From contig SDUX01000010.1 in NCBI GenBank assembly GCA_008729055.1, positions 248,001 through 312,000 of the forward strand: a stretch of DNA of 64,000 nucleotides, in the 5' to 3' direction. The stretch comes from Pyropia haitanensis. Taxonomy: Eukaryota > Rhodophyta > Bangiophyceae > Bangiales > Bangiaceae. The first letter of the stretch is position 1. Each line of letters starts with the position of its first letter. Below are positions 20,698-32,699 of this stretch, piece by piece. The notes beneath the pieces are model-generated. The model saw only the letters and a program-made list of their open reading frames with translations. It was not told the origin of the DNA and ran no database searches. The translations under genes were made by a program, and so were the position numbers.

Positions 20698-21714
20698 GCG
20701 CCGCGGCGGCCGGCGGCGGCGGCCCGCGCGCGCGGGGGAGAGGAGCGGAGGGGGTGGGGGGGGGTGGGGTCGGTGCCTGTGTATTTTGCTCTCCCGTTTT
20801 TGCATCCCACTGTGCGTGTACCCCCGCCCGGCTGGGTCCCGGCGACCGCCGCGTCCCCCGCGTTCGTCGCGGCGGTACGACGGTGTGGGGGTCTGGTCAG
20901 TGGCGAGGGGCGGGGGTATCCCCAGCTTGTCCTCCCCCGCCCCCTCGTGCTTCTGTGTGGGCATTAATGCTTGGAAAAGTCTGGTGGCGCTCGTCCGCAC
21001 TGGGCGGCGGCTGGGGTGCGCGTACCCCTCGGGGGCCGCTCGGTGCCGCGGCCGCTATGGAATAGACAGGTGGGGGGTGGGTGGGCGGGACGAAACGCAC
21101 CAGGCGTGCAGCTGGCGGTCCTTCCGAGGCGATGCTGCCGATGGGAGGCCGCCGGCATGAGCTGCCAGGCACTGCGCTGGTGCAGGCCACGGTGGCGCGC
21201 CAGTGGGACGGCGCGCCACGCCTCTGCCCGAGCCTGCAGCAGCGTGCGTTGCAGCAGCGCATGATCTCTGGACACCACCAGCCCTTGACGTGGCCGCCAC
21301 CCCGACTCTGGGTCAGCGTGTGCCGTTGCGTAACGTGATCCCTTTTGTCTTCACCAGGGGGAGGCTACCTGGACTGTGTACAATTCTTCCAAAGTCCATC
21401 GATCCATTGTTCAGATCGCGGCTGGCCCAGGTCAGCTGACGTCGGCCGCACGGCGTCGCGGCTGCGTGGACCCACCGCGAGGACGACGTAGCAAGCGTCC
21501 ACCCCACCCCGGCTGTCACTCTGCTCGAGCATATCAATCCCCCCCGTTTGTCTGCTCGCTGGTACGGTTCTTCCGCGACGCATCCCCTCCAGCTCTTTCC
21601 CTATCGTTGTGCTGTGCCATCTTCTTCCTCCTACACGCTCGTTCTTTCCATCCTACCGCTGCATCCTGTGCTGCTGGCTGTATTCGCACCCCGCCGGCGC
21701 CGCTTTTCCTTGCG
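20698..21714. other. Intergenic region upstream of IPMS
   Basis: No gene supported. GC falls toward 55-60% from about 21330, and the 200 bp before the IPMS start are pyrimidine-rich (TCTTCTTCCTCC at about 21620), consistent with promoter plus 5' UTR. Confidence 0.4.
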
Positions 21715-23909
21715 ATGGCGTTTGTGCCAACCGCCGCGGCCCCGGGGCGAGGCGCGCCCCGCCGAGCGCCGGTTGGCGAGCGCCGCACGGTGCTGCGGGT
21801 GGGTGGGCATGCCCTGCAGCGGGCGCGCGGTAGCGGCCGGGTGGGGCGGCCGGCGCCGCCGCCGGCGCCGCGGATGACGGCGGCCAAGCAGGCGAGCCCC
21901 GCGCAGGCCGAGGCCCGGGATGTGGACTATTTGCCGGCGCAGCAGCCGACGAAGCACGGTGCGTTGGGAGTGGGGGGGGTGGTGCCGTTTGTGGGCGCGC
22001 GTGTTGGACCAACGTGGGCGGTTGTGGGCGCTCGGGCGGCCTGAGTGAAGTTCCTTTTCCTTCTTTGCTGGCGTAGCTGCCGCTCGCTTGGTGGAGCGAC
22101 AAGACCGACCTCTCAATGAGATGAGACACGCGCGGCAGGTGAGCTGACGACCCGGTTTTCCCGTGCTATCCATCCCTTTGACGCTCGCGCTGGTGCGGCT
22201 ACCTTTGTTTGTGCTTTGTCTTGGGCTTGGGCGTGCTCCATGACACAGACTTGGCCACCGGCAGGGACCCCAACCGGGTCAAGATATTCGACACGACCCT
22301 GCGCGACGGGGAACAGTCGCCCGGCGCGAATCTGACGGGCGAGGAGAAGATGATCATTGCGCGGCAGCTGGCCAAGCTGGGCGTGGACATCATTGAGGCG
22401 GGCTTCCCCATCGCGTCGACAGGGGACTTTCACGCCGTCCATGCTATTGCCGAGGTGGTGGGCAACCGGCCCGACCCGCCGATTATCTGCGGGCTGGCGC
22501 GGGCGTTGCGGGCGGATATCGACCGGTGCTGGGAGGCGGTCAAGCCGGCCGCCTTCCCGCGCATCCACACGTTTATCGCCACATCGGACGTGCACATGGA
22601 GCACAAGCTGAAAAAGTCGCGGGCGGAGGTGCTGGCCATTGTTACCGAGATGGTGACCCACGCGCGGTCGCTGTGCGAGGACGTGGAGTTCTCTGCCGAG
22701 GACGCCATCCGCTCCGACCCTGAGTTCCTGTACCAGGTCTTTTCCGCGGCGGTGGCGGCGGGCGCGACGACGCTGAACGTGCCTGACACGGTGGGCTACA
22801 CGACGCCGAGCGAGTTTTCGCGCCTGATCCGGGGGATCCGCGCCAACGTGGTGGGCGTAGAGGGGGTGACCCTGTCGGTGCACGGCCACGACGACCTGGG
22901 CATGGCGGTGGCCAACTTTCTGTCGGCCGTCGAGTCGGGCGCACGGCAGATGGAGTGCACGATCAATGGGATTGGGGAGCGTGCGGGCAACGCGGCGCTG
23001 GAGGAGCTGGTCATGGCCCTGCACGTGCGGCGAAACTATTACAACACGCGGCTGGGGCGTGTGGTGGGGGGCCCGCCGCTGACCAACATCAACCATACGG
23101 AGATCTTCCAGACGTCACGGCTGGTGTCGTCGCTGACGGGGATGCTGGTGCAGCCGAATAAGGCGATTGTCGGGGCCAACGCGTTTTCCCATGAGTCGGG
23201 CATCCACCAGGACGGGGTTCTGAAGAATCCCGAGACGTACGAGATTATGGATGCGCGGAGCGTGGGGCTGAAGGACAACACTATGGTGCTGGGCAAGCTG
23301 TCGGGGCGGCACGCGTTCAGGAGCCGCCTCTCCGAGCTGGGCTACGAGCTGTCGGACGATGAGGTGAACCGGGCGTTTGTGCGCTTCAAGGAGCTGGCCG
23401 ACACTAAGAAGACCGTGTCCAGCTGGGACATTGAGAGCATTGTCAATGACGAGGTGCGGGCGGTGGATGCGCCACGTGTGGCGCTGCACCGCGTGCAGGT
23501 TTCGTGTGGAAACCTGTGCGTGCCAACGTCGACGGTGTCCCTGTCTGTGGTCAGTGGCGCTGGGGCGGAGGGGTCGGCCGGCGAGCCGACCGACGAGGTG
23601 ACGATCAGCGCGACCGGCACGGGGCCTGTTGACGCGACGTACAAGGCGATCAACTTGGCGGTGGGGGAGCTGGTTGACGTTGCCCTGGAGGAGTACACCG
23701 TGTCGGCGGTGACCAAGGGGATTGACGCGCTGGGTGAGGTGACCGTGCGCGTGCGCGACGGCGCGACGGGGCGGCGGTACACGGGCAACTCGTCGGCCAC
23801 GGACGTGGTGGTGGCGTCGGCGCAGGCGTACATCCGCGCCATCAACCGGTGCACGATTGCCAAGGAGTCGCCACAGCCCATCCACCCGCAGCCGTTTGGC
23901 ACGTTGTGA
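21715..23909 (+). CDS. 2-isopropylmalate synthase (leucine biosynthesis), plastid-type
   Basis: Three exons. Exon 1 (21715-21958) encodes a basic Ala/Arg/Pro leader typical of a transit peptide. Exon 2 is a short 58-62-nt exon from 22077, reading [18 protein letters not shown]. Exon 3 runs from about 22265 to the stop at 23909. The catalytic TIM barrel shows [14 protein letters not shown], the metal-binding [12 protein letters not shown] and GIGERAGN. It is followed by GKLSGRHAF and a complete C-terminal regulatory domain ([17 protein letters not shown] ... [16 protein letters not shown] ... [19 protein letters not shown]), which in the family binds leucine for feedback inhibition. The enzyme condenses acetyl-CoA with 2-oxoisovalerate. 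The GT donor at 22139 is out of phase with the AG at 22264; a GC donor at 22135 would give a continuous RHAR-DPNRV. Confidence 0.93.
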
Positions 23910-25207
23910 ACAGGCTGCAGAGTGGGGGTGGCCGTGTATGGATAGCGGGTTTGGCTTGATGGGACATTTTTTTTCCTTCTTGTTTGTACTGGTCGCGGAG
24001 CCTGTCGGCTCCGTCAGCCTCTGAGCTGAATTTGCCTCGTCTGTACTCCCGTCGGTGCCACTATGCCCCCACGACCGTCCCGATCACTGCTGTCCCGCCC
24101 GGTCCGTCAGCTGGCTTGCTGCGTCGGCCGCCACGTCCCGCAGGCCGCCTCCGCCCCCCCGTGACACCCCCATTGATCGTTGCCCCCACGGTCGCTTGGG
24201 GGCGTTGAAAAAGGCCCCCCGCTTCCATCCACACCCGCGCCCAAAGCGCGCCCTCCTGGTCCAATGGTAACCGGCCATCGGGGGGGGGGTCATCCCCGAC
24301 GCGGGTGGGCGGCGCAGCAGCCGGCGTGCCCATGACAGTAGCGCGGGAGGACGCTGCTGCCGGCACGGGCCGCCTCTCAAGGCGCGCGTCAGCCATGGTC
24401 ATGGCCGCTGTGCGCCGGCCACCGCCACGGCCGACGCGGCGGCCGCAGGTAGTGGGAGTGCGCGACGGCGCGCGTCGTGCCGGTCGCCACGGCGCGGCTA
24501 CACGACCCGAGGGGGTTCGACGTGGTGCGGGTCGCGTACGACGGGCGCGGCCGTCGCCGTTGCCGCCACAGCCGAGGTGCGCTCGCGACCGCCGCTTTGG
24601 GGGGGCCACGCGCCTTCTCGCGCGTGCCGCGACGGGCGCGTGGCTACCCGCTCGCCGCACGACCTCGCATCCCGCCGTCCGCTCCTCTTCGCCACCCGCG
24701 CTGGCGCACGCCATCGCTTTCCCGCCCCCTAGCACCACCAGCTCCCACACGGGAACGGCCGCCACCGCCACGGCGGTGTGCCGCCTCTTTCATCGGCTCG
24801 TGGGCCGTCCACGGCGGTCGGGACGGCGCCGGCCGGCCGCGGGTCACATCCGGCGGGGGGACCGTGGCGGAATGCCCCCACCCCTGTGACTTTGAAGGAG
24901 CGGCCGCCGTCCTCTTGGTCGTGGTGTGCCTAACGGGACGGCGGGGCGCGCGGCGGGGGGGCGGGCTCGACGGCGTGGGGTCTGCTGCGGCCGGTTGGAT
25001 AGGGAGTAGACTCATTTCTCCGTCTGTCTTCTTTACGCATGGTTCAAACGGGCGAACCCGGTAAAAAGGCCGGGACGCCCGTGGGCGGGGTCACTCCCCC
25101 GCCCAACAAAGTTCACCCTCACATGCTCGAGGGGACACCTCGTCGGCTGATCGCTGCACGCAGCAACCCCCCCCCCCCTGCCTCACCCCCCTGTCCTCCC
25201 ACTTGGC
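23910..25207. other. Intergenic region after IPMS
   Basis: A T run (TTTTTTTTCCTTCTTGTTTG, about 23967-23986) shortly after the IPMS stop is the likely 3' UTR. No gene is supported in the remainder, whose open frames are Arg/Pro/Ala-rich without domains. Confidence 0.4.
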
Positions 25208-25537
25208 CTAGACCAGGAGGCAGCGCCAGTGCAGGATCGTGTGGTCCAGCTCGGCCCAGTCCTGGCCGTCGTGCACCACCACGGGCGCTGTTTCCGGCAC
25301 AGTCCAGCCGTCGGGCACGCCCCCGGGCTCGATCAGTGTGCACGACCTGATGCCCGCCCAATCGGCCACGACCGACCCGTCTTCGGCAACGACGACCGAC
25401 GCGATCGGGACGGGGCGGCGCGTCGCGGCGGGTGACTCGACGGGGAAGGGGAAGCCACCGGGCAGCTGCGCCGCCGCGGGGGCGGTGGCGCAGGCCAGCG
25501 AGAGGAGGGCGCCGGCGATGATGGTCGCGGCCTTCAT
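25208..25537 (-). CDS. Small secreted protein of unknown function
   Basis: A 109-residue protein from the ATG at 25537. Residues 1-24 are a textbook signal peptide (KAATIIAGALLSLACATAPA, then AAQ with a likely cleavage after it). The mature part is short, slightly acidic, with two cysteines (CTLIEPG and HWRCLLV) that could form one disulphide, and four tryptophans. I recognise no family. It has natural codon use for this genome, a pyrimidine-rich leader and no internal frame problem, so it is likely a real gene acting outside the cell or in the endomembrane system. Confidence 0.6.
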   Translation of the reverse strand: MKAATIIAGALLSLACATAPAAAQLPGGFPFPVESPAATRRPVPIASVVVAEDGSVVADWAGIRSCTLIEPGGVPDGWTVPETAPVVVHDGQDWAELDHTILHWRCLLV

Positions 25538-27416
25538 CGTGTGTTGGTAGGGAGCTGGCGTGAGCCGTGGAGGACGAAAGGGAGCGGGGTAGCCGAGGAG
25601 TGTGGTCTCGAAAGGGTGGAGGTGTCGAGGCGTGAGGTGCTTGGGAGAGGGGACTCGAGGGGATGCGGTGCGGGCTTTGGTGAATGTGCAGAAAAGGTTG
25701 GGAGCAGAAAGAGCGGGGGGTTCACGCTATTTGTACGCGTCTGACCACCAAACGAGACCGGCAAAGGGCTCTCGGCAGCCAGGGCCGTCCTGGTCCGTTT
25801 GCCCGGGGCCATTGCCGGGGAGTCCACCCACGCTCGTGGTATGGGCTCCCATACTCTCCCGTCACAGACTTCGAGAGGCCCCATTGCAGGTGTACGCTCT
25901 GTGGTCGAAAGTGTCGTCGATAGCCTGGATGTGACTCACGCTACACCCGTGGTAGGGTGTCTTCCCGTTTCTGGCGCTCGTCGATCGGCATCCCCACCGA
26001 CCTATGAGCGGACTTGCGCTGACCCGATGCGTCTGCACACACAGGGCAGGTCTGGATACCCAGTGCCGGCCATGACGCACGAGACGATGCATCCGCACTT
26101 GTTAGGTCGCCTGGCGAGACCAACCCAGGCATGGGCACGTGGCAAGCGCCGAGGAGACAGGGGTCCCTCCCGTGGGGGTGCCGCGCATAGCACGTCGGCG
26201 GGGCGTCCGATACCGCAGGTGTCAGGGACATCTGCACCGTCCGTTACGTCGACGGTGTCCGCAGCCCCTCTGCTCCGGCGGTTAGAGCCCAGAGCAGCGG
26301 CGCCTCGCCCGAGGGGGCCTTGCCATCTGCCCATAGGCGCCCCGCCCAGCGGCCGGCGGCACTGCGACGGCAGTGCCGCCGGCGGATGGCACAGGCAGCA
26401 CAGGAGCGCTTATTGGGCAGCGCGGAGAAGTGGTCGCGTGAAGGCGGGCGCTCCGCGAAAGGCGCCGGACGCGGGGGCTCATTCTCATGATCCGCTCGAC
26501 GCAGAGATGCCGGCTGGCGCTCGCGCAAGATGAAGCAGAAAGGTATGGGAACCTTTCCCCGCCCGTGGGGGCTGCGTAGACTGGGGGATCTCGCCGGGCA
26601 GGTCGCCGTCCGCCTGTGGGTCACGTCAAGGAGCGGATCCCCAGTCCTCTTTCTTCGTACGCGGCCGCTGCTGGGCGGCCGGCCAACAAAACGCGGTGCC
26701 GATTGGGCTGGCGGGCCACCCCGCGGCGGTGCGTCCATGGTCAGATGCTCGCCCGCTTGGAGCTGGGCACAGACCGCCAAGCATCGTGCGGGCGCCGCGT
26801 AGCGATAGGGATCGTGTGGGCGCCGCGTCCTGTTCAGCGCCACTCGCGCGGGCTGCACCGTGCCGCACGCGGGGACCCGCCCACTGCCAGCATTCGCCAG
26901 TACACGGTGGGGCGGACACGTCCCGCGTGGCGCCTCGGACGGGCGACCTTGGGTAGAAACTACCGATGCGTTTCAATTATTTCAACTTGGCGACGTAGTA
27001 GTGATCGCATTCCATAGTAGAACTCGAACATTGACTACTCCTCAGGACCTTTGGGCACGAGTCAGGTTCCGATGAGGAAATACATTTCGGGGATCCGACC
27101 TCGCCCCCGACTGCTCGCCAGCGCGGGCTTGGCCCGGATCCGTCGTGCCGTCGACGAGTGCGGCGCTGCCCGTGGCAACCTCCTTGTCGCTGCTACCCAG
27201 CCCCTTCTGCCCCCTGCCACCCTGTCCCTCTCCCCGCCGGCGTCGTCAGTCGGCCGGCCGCTCGCCCCCCGCGGTGGTCGCCCCCCAGCCCACCCCCCCC
27301 CTCCTCGACGTCCTTCTTCGCCAACCTCGCTGCGGTTCTCCCTTTCGACGGTCCCCCTCGCCCGCCTCCACCGCTCCTCACGCCCGGTCGGCCGGCGTCC
27401 CCCCCCCCCCCCCCCC
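25538..27416. other. Long intergenic region with an AT-rich island
   Basis: No gene supported across 25.6-26.9 kb, where GC is nearer 60% and frames lack codon bias. A short imperfect direct repeat (ATCGTG-GGGCGCCGCGT) occurs at about 26783 and 26812. An AT-rich island at 26950-27090 lies about 330-460 bp ahead of the RHD3-like start and is a candidate promoter. The last 200 bp before 27417 are almost pure pyrimidine. Confidence 0.4.
26950..27090 (+). promoter_or_regulatory. AT-rich island upstream of the RHD3-like gene
   Basis: Local low-GC stretch containing TTTCAATTATTTCAACTTGG and CATTCCATAGTAG, in an otherwise 70-80% GC setting. Position relative to the start codon matches islands ahead of LEO1, ABCG and bioB. 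Confidence 0.3.
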
Positions 27417-29650
27417 ATGGCCAAGGTCACCACCCCCCCAGCGGGGGCGGGCGCGGCGGCGGGCGGCAAGGCCGACGCGCCCCCCCCTCCGTCCCCCCCC
27501 GCCCCCCCCGTGCAGCAGCTCATCACCGCCGACGGCGCGTTTGTGTCGGCGTTCCGGCTCCCCCCCCTGGTGGACGTGTCCCCGCGGGGCACCCCCTACG
27601 GCATCGTCGCGGTCATTGGGTGCCAGTCGGGCGGCAAGTCCACCCTCCTCAACGCCCTCTTTGGCACCGCCTTTCCCGTCCTCGACGCCGCCGCCCACGG
27701 GCGGCGGCGGACGACGGTCGGGGTGTGGGGGGCGGTCGCGCCGCCGCCGCCCCCCCCCCGCCAAGCAAGGGCGGAGGCGGCCGCGGCCGTCGTGGCGCCA
27801 CAGCGGCGGCCGCCGCCGCCGCCGCCGAGACCCACCGCCCCCTGCTGGTCCTCGACATTGAGGGCACCGACAGCCGCGAGCGCGGCGACGGCGCGGTCGC
27901 GTTTGAGTCGCGCGCGGCGCTGCTCGCGCTCGCGCTCGCCGACACGGTGGTGCTCAACATGTGGGCGCACGACGTTGGCCGCCACGCGGCGGCCAATTAC
28001 GAGCTCCTCGGCCTGGTGTTTGCGCACGCCGCCGCGCTGCGGGCGGCGGGGTGCGTGTTTGCGGGCGGCCGCCGCGCGCGGCTGCTGGTGGTTGTGCGCG
28101 ACGCGGACGAGCCGGCCGCGGCGCTGCCGGCGGTCGCGCGGGTGCTGCTGGGGGATATGCGCGCGATTTGGGCGCGGCTCCGCCGCGGGGGGGTCACCGC
28201 CACGCCGCCCGCCCCTGGGGGGGGGGGACAGACGGCGCGACGGCCGCGGCCGCCGACGAGCCGCTCGAGTCGCTGGTGCAGGTGGAGTTTGCGGCGCTCC
28301 CGCACATGCGCTACGACCCGGCGGGCTTTGACGCCGCCGCCGCGGTGCTGGCGCGCCGGTTTACGCTCGCGTCACCGTCGCGGGGCGGCCGGCTGGGCGG
28401 CCGGCTGGGCGGGCAGGCGGCGGCCGCGGCGGCGGCGGTGGCGGCGGCGGGGGGGGGGTCGGGGGGGGGTGCCGCCGATGGTGGCCCGACGGGCGGCGTC
28501 GTGGGGGGACCGCTCGTCGCGCCCGACGCCGACGCGCCGTCGGGCCTGGTGCCGCTGCCGGCGGTGCCCGCGCTGGCGCGCTCCCTCTGGGCCGCCATTG
28601 TCGACCACACGGCCGGCGGCGGCGCGGGCGGCAGCGGCGGCGGCGGCGGCGGCATGTCGTTGGACCTGCCGACGCACGCGGGCCTCGCGGCTGCCTACAC
28701 CGCGTCGGCCGCGGCGGCGGCCGCGATCGCGTCGGCGGCCGCCGCCACCGACGCGCTGCGCGACGCGACAGAGGCGGCGTGGCAGTCGCCCGCCGCGGAC
28801 TGGGGCGCCCGCGCCGCGGCGATTGCCGCCGACGCGCTCGCCGCGTACGACGGCGCCGCCGCGGCGGTCCGTGGCGTGCCGGCGGTGGCGGCGGCGAGGG
28901 GGGGGGGGGGGCACGTGGCGCCCGCGGCGGCGCCTACTGGTCCCGCCGCGCGGCGGTGGCGGCGGCGGTGGCGGCGGGCCTCGAGCCCGTCCGGGCCGCC
29001 CACCTGTGGGCGGCCCGGGAGGCGGCGCTCGGCGGGTTTGAGGACGAGTTCCGGCCGATGCTGGGGGGGACGCGGGGGTTTGGCCGCCGCGCGCGGGCGG
29101 CGGCGGCGCGGGCGGTGGGCGTGTACCGGGCGGCGGTGGCGGCGGCGGCGGTGCCGCCGGTGCTCGCCGCGGCCGAGGCGGAGGGGCTCGCCAAGGGGGG
29201 GGGGAGGGGGACACCCCCGCGGGTGGCGGCGGGGCGGCGCCGGCGCCGGCGGCAGCGGGCGCGGGTGCCGCCGCCGACGGCGCGCCCGACGGGCAGGGTG
29301 CCACCGACGGGGCCGCCGCGGGCGACCGCGGCGGCGACGGTGCCGCGGCCGCCGACGGCGCGCCGCCGCCGGCCGACGCCGCCGACGACTACTCGGTCGA
29401 CGCGTTTGCCGCGTCGCTCGCCGACGCGATTGCCGAGCGGCAGCGGCAGGGCGAGTGGGCGCTGCCCGCCGGGACCGAGGGCGGCGTCAACTATGGGGCG
29501 GGCCCGCCGGGGCCGCCCTGGTGGAAGGGCCTCCTCATCCGCGCGGCGATCCTCGGCTTTAACTATTGGCAGGCGACGGCGGGCGGCCGGGCGGCGGGGC
29601 GGGCGGTGCGGGAGGAGGAGGACGAGTACCCGCACGTGCCCGTGTTTTGA
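27417..29650 (+). CDS. RHD3/Sey1-type dynamin-like GTPase (ER membrane fusion)
   Basis: Starts at the ATG at 27417 (CCCCATGGCC). The GTPase domain is clear: P-loop [19 protein letters not shown], switch region [12 protein letters not shown]3 with the family signature [20 protein letters not shown], then [19 protein letters not shown] and a [10 protein letters not shown]4-like strand. These are diagnostic of root hair defective 3 / Sey1, the plant-fungal atlastin counterparts that fuse ER tubules. The gene is split over four frame changes, all at homopolymers: C run 27750-27759, G run 28219-28228, G run 28900-28911 and G run 29197-29207. A helical, Ala-rich middle region follows. The end reads [20 protein letters not shown], aligning with the first membrane helix of RHD3 (LGFNEF), then a short acidic tail. 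The second membrane helix and cytosolic tail are not seen. Joined length is about 745 residues, below the plant norm of about 800. Confidence 0.87.
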
Positions 29651-31576
29651 GTGCATCCCGTAGGGGCGGTGCGGGGGGCGGAGGGGAGGGGGGGGGGGGG
29701 GGTGGATGGATGGGTGGATTGGCAGGTCGAGGGGGGGGAGGAGGGCGTGGACCAGGGTTTGCCAATCGCCGTCGACAGCCCCACACCGTCGGGGCGTCGC
29801 TGCCGCCCGGGGGCGGCGGCGAGGGTAGCCCGCCTGCCGCGCGCCGATGGGAAGAAGGTCTCGGCGGTGGTGCGGCGCTCCAGGCGGCGCGTCTGCCGCT
29901 GTCCGACGGCCGCGGCGCCGCCGGCTCGGCCGGCAGTGGCGGGTCGCGGCCGCCGCGGTGGCCATGCCGCCCCCCTCCCCCCTGCCGACCGTCCCCAGGG
30001 GCGTAGTGGTCACGGCTGGCGGCGGCGTCCGTGGCGCCCCCGCCCGTGCCGCCGCTGCGTGTGGGGTGACCGTGCGAGCGGCGGCGGCGGCGGCGGCCGC
30101 CGCCACCGCCGTCGCCGCCGCGGCCGACCGCATCCCCGTCGCGTCGCGGGACCGAGTGCCCGTCGCGGTCGCGCTGTCGACCGCCGCCGCCGCGACGGTG
30201 CGGACGGCGGGGCAGGAACTTTTTTTGGCTGGGCGGCCACCGCGTCTGACGCGGTGGCACTGGCTGTGGCGGCGTGGCGGGGCGTGTTGTAAGGGGTGCT
30301 GCTGCGGTCGTTAGGGGAGGCAGCGCGCCGTGACTGTCGCGTCGGTGGTGGGGTGGGGACGGCCGCGAGGCCCCCGGGGGGGCGCCGTCAGCCGGAGCCT
30401 GTGACGCGGCAAGGCGGGGGGGGAAGGGGGGGGGGGTGGTGGGGGATGAGCCTGGGGTCACGCGTTGTTGGTGGGTCCACGCGCGCTCGCTGTTTGTTCC
30501 ATGGGCGTTTTTTCCGTCACGCGGCCGCCAAGACCCAAGCGTGCAGTCTTTGGCTCGCCCGGGGAACGGGAGGGGGAGCGGGAGGGCACGGATGAGGGGC
30601 AGCGCGCAAAGCGCCGCCAGGGCAAGGTCATGGACCGCCACCGCAAGCGGCAGCCACAGCCGGCTCGGCACCACGGACAGCGACCGCGACGACCGTGACA
30701 GCCGCGGCGGCAGCGGCGGCAGCGACGACGGCCGCAGCGACGACAATGTCAGCGGCTGGGGCGACCCCGCCGACGGCGCGCGGGGATGCGGCCGCGCCGT
30801 CTCCACCGCCCGCCCCGACCGCGCCCCGCCTTGCGTGGCAGACCACCCGCGCGGCCGCCGGCGTGGCCGCCCCACCGCACGCCCGCACCAGCCGGCGCGC
30901 CGCCGCGGCTGGCGCCCGCGACGAGCTGCGGGCAAGGCCGGACGGAGCGCCCCGCGTGGGCGGCACCCCCCGCCGCCTCCCGAGCGGCAGTGGCGGCGCG
31001 GGACGTGGCGCTCGACGTGCGGGGCGACCGGGTGCAGCTGGCGGGGGCCCCCGTCGGGGCGCGGCTGCTGGTGATGGCGAGCGCCAGACAGCGGGCGCCT
31101 GGGGGGGGACGCAGGCCTGGGGGGAGGGCCCAGACGGAAGCGGGGGTGGGGCGCGGGGGCAGTCCAAGGGAGGGCGTGGCGCACAGGAGCGAGGCGCGGG
31201 GAGCACCCGCGTCGTCGCCCGCCGCCGCCACTCCTTGCGCCGCCGCCCCCGCCGACCGGGACGGCTGTGGCGGGTGCGCCACTGGGGGGTCGCCGCAAAA
31301 AGGGCCAGGCACCCCGCCATAGCAAACGCCTCGCAGGGGGCGCCAGGCCAGCACACCCCGCGGGCGCACCCTGCAACGCCGCCCGCGCCCCCCCCCCCCC
31401 TGCCCTAGCCCCCCCCACTCTGCCCACCCCGTCCCCCGTCTGCACCCTGTCCCTACCGCCCGCGTCTCCCCTCCCACCCACACCCCCCACCTTTCCGCCC
31501 ACCCGCGCCCCGTCAGCGGCAGGCAGCAACGGCGGCGCCCCCCGCCCCCCCCCCCCCCCCCCGCCTCCCCACCCCC
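29651..31576. other. Region between RHD3-like gene and SURF1, no resolved gene
   Basis: 29.65-30.4 kb is probably 3' UTR and spacer with G runs. Between 30.59 and 31.1 kb the plus strand holds protein-like segments (MRGSAQSAARARSWTATASG at 30591; RDVALDVRGDRVQLAGAPVG near 31002) in different frames, so a small broken gene is possible, but no domain or clean end supports one. Confidence 0.35.
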
Positions 31577-32359
31577 CTACGCTCGCCACGCCCACCGCCG
31601 CCCGCGGAAGCGGCCGCGCGTCAGCACGCCGAGCGTGGCGGCGAGCCCCCCCCAGGTCACCGCGTAGATGGCGTGTGTGGCGACCGTCGTGGGAAACGCG
31701 GCGAGCTCGGCCAGCCCGCGCGGGCGGGGGTAGCCCCCCGCCGCCGCCGCCGCGCCGTCCGCGTCGACCACCTCCACCACCCACAGCGGGCGGGCGGGCC
31801 CGCCGCCGCCCGCCGCCGCCGTGGCCGCCGTTGGCGTCGCGGCCGACAGCGCCGCCGCCACCGCGGGGGGGTCGAGGTAGAACCAGCTGCCCGCCGCGGG
31901 CGCGTTGGCGGGCGTGAAGCGGCCGGGCGTCTCGCCGCGGCGGGTGACCCCCTCCAGCCGGTACGCGCCCGCGCCCACCGCCGCCGCCGCCGCCGCCTCC
32001 CCGCGGTCGCCGCCGCCGCCGCCGCCGCCGCTGCCGCCGCTGCTGCCGCTGCCGGCGCCACCCTTCCACCCGCGGGGCACCCAGCCGTGGACGACCAAGA
32101 CGGTGCCGACGCGGGGCCGGCCAGCAGCCACCCCCTCCTCCCCCTCCTCCTCCCCCCCCTCCCCCCCCGCCTTCCCGCCCTCGCCCAGCACCGCCGCGGC
32201 GGTAACCAGCAGGTGCCCCGACACCCCCCCCCCCCCCGCTCCACACTCTCGGGCGGCCCACGGGGACCAATACGGGCGGCCGCCCCCCCACCCCCCCCGG
32301 CAGGCCCACCACATCCGCCACCACACGGGTGTAGGGCGGCACGGCGGGCGGCGGGTCTG

Positions 32360-32399
<40 letters not shown>

Positions 32400-32699
32400 T
32401 GACAGGTCAACGGGCGGCGCGGCGAGCGCGGCGGCGCGGCCGGCGATCGCGTCGCGTTTGGTGGCGAGCCGCGACAGCTGCCAGACGGCGAGGCCGGCGG
32501 TGACGCCAATGGGGAGGAGGAAGAGGGCGGCTTCGGAGGGGCGGATGGGCGGCGGGGGGGGGGTGGGGGGGGGGGGGTGGGGGGGGGGGGGGGGAGGGGG
32601 GGGCGGAGCGCGTCTGCGCTCCAGACAGGCCGCGGCGGGGGGGGGCGGGGGGGGGGGGGGGGGGAGGCGGCGAACGAGCGACAGGCAGAGGGTCCTCAT
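31577..32699 (-). CDS. SURF1: SURF1, cytochrome c oxidase assembly factor
   Basis: From the ATG at 32699. The N-terminus MRTLCLSLVRRL is a short basic mitochondrial-type presequence, followed by a long polyproline stretch (13-52). The first membrane helix carries the family motif LPIGVTAGLAVWQLSRLATKRDAI (about 60-85). Next come PPYTRVVADVVGLPG, the SGHLLVTAAAVL strand, VLVVHGWVPRGW (the GWVP motif), the R-GETPGRFTPANAPAAGSWFYLD motif (here in pieces) and a C-terminal helix HAIYAVTWGGLAATLGVL. All are SURF1 landmarks. SURF1 sits in the mitochondrial inner membrane and helps deliver heme a to COX1. The frame changes once, at the C run near 32226-32240, with the sign of two missing bases. Length of about 374 is longer than the usual 250-300 because of Pro and Gly/Ala inserts. 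Confidence 0.92.

Noticed and set aside
24240..24275. Possible tRNA-like segment (CTGGTCCAATGGTAACCGG)
   Set aside because: No matching acceptor stem, anticodon arm or T-loop could be drawn around it.
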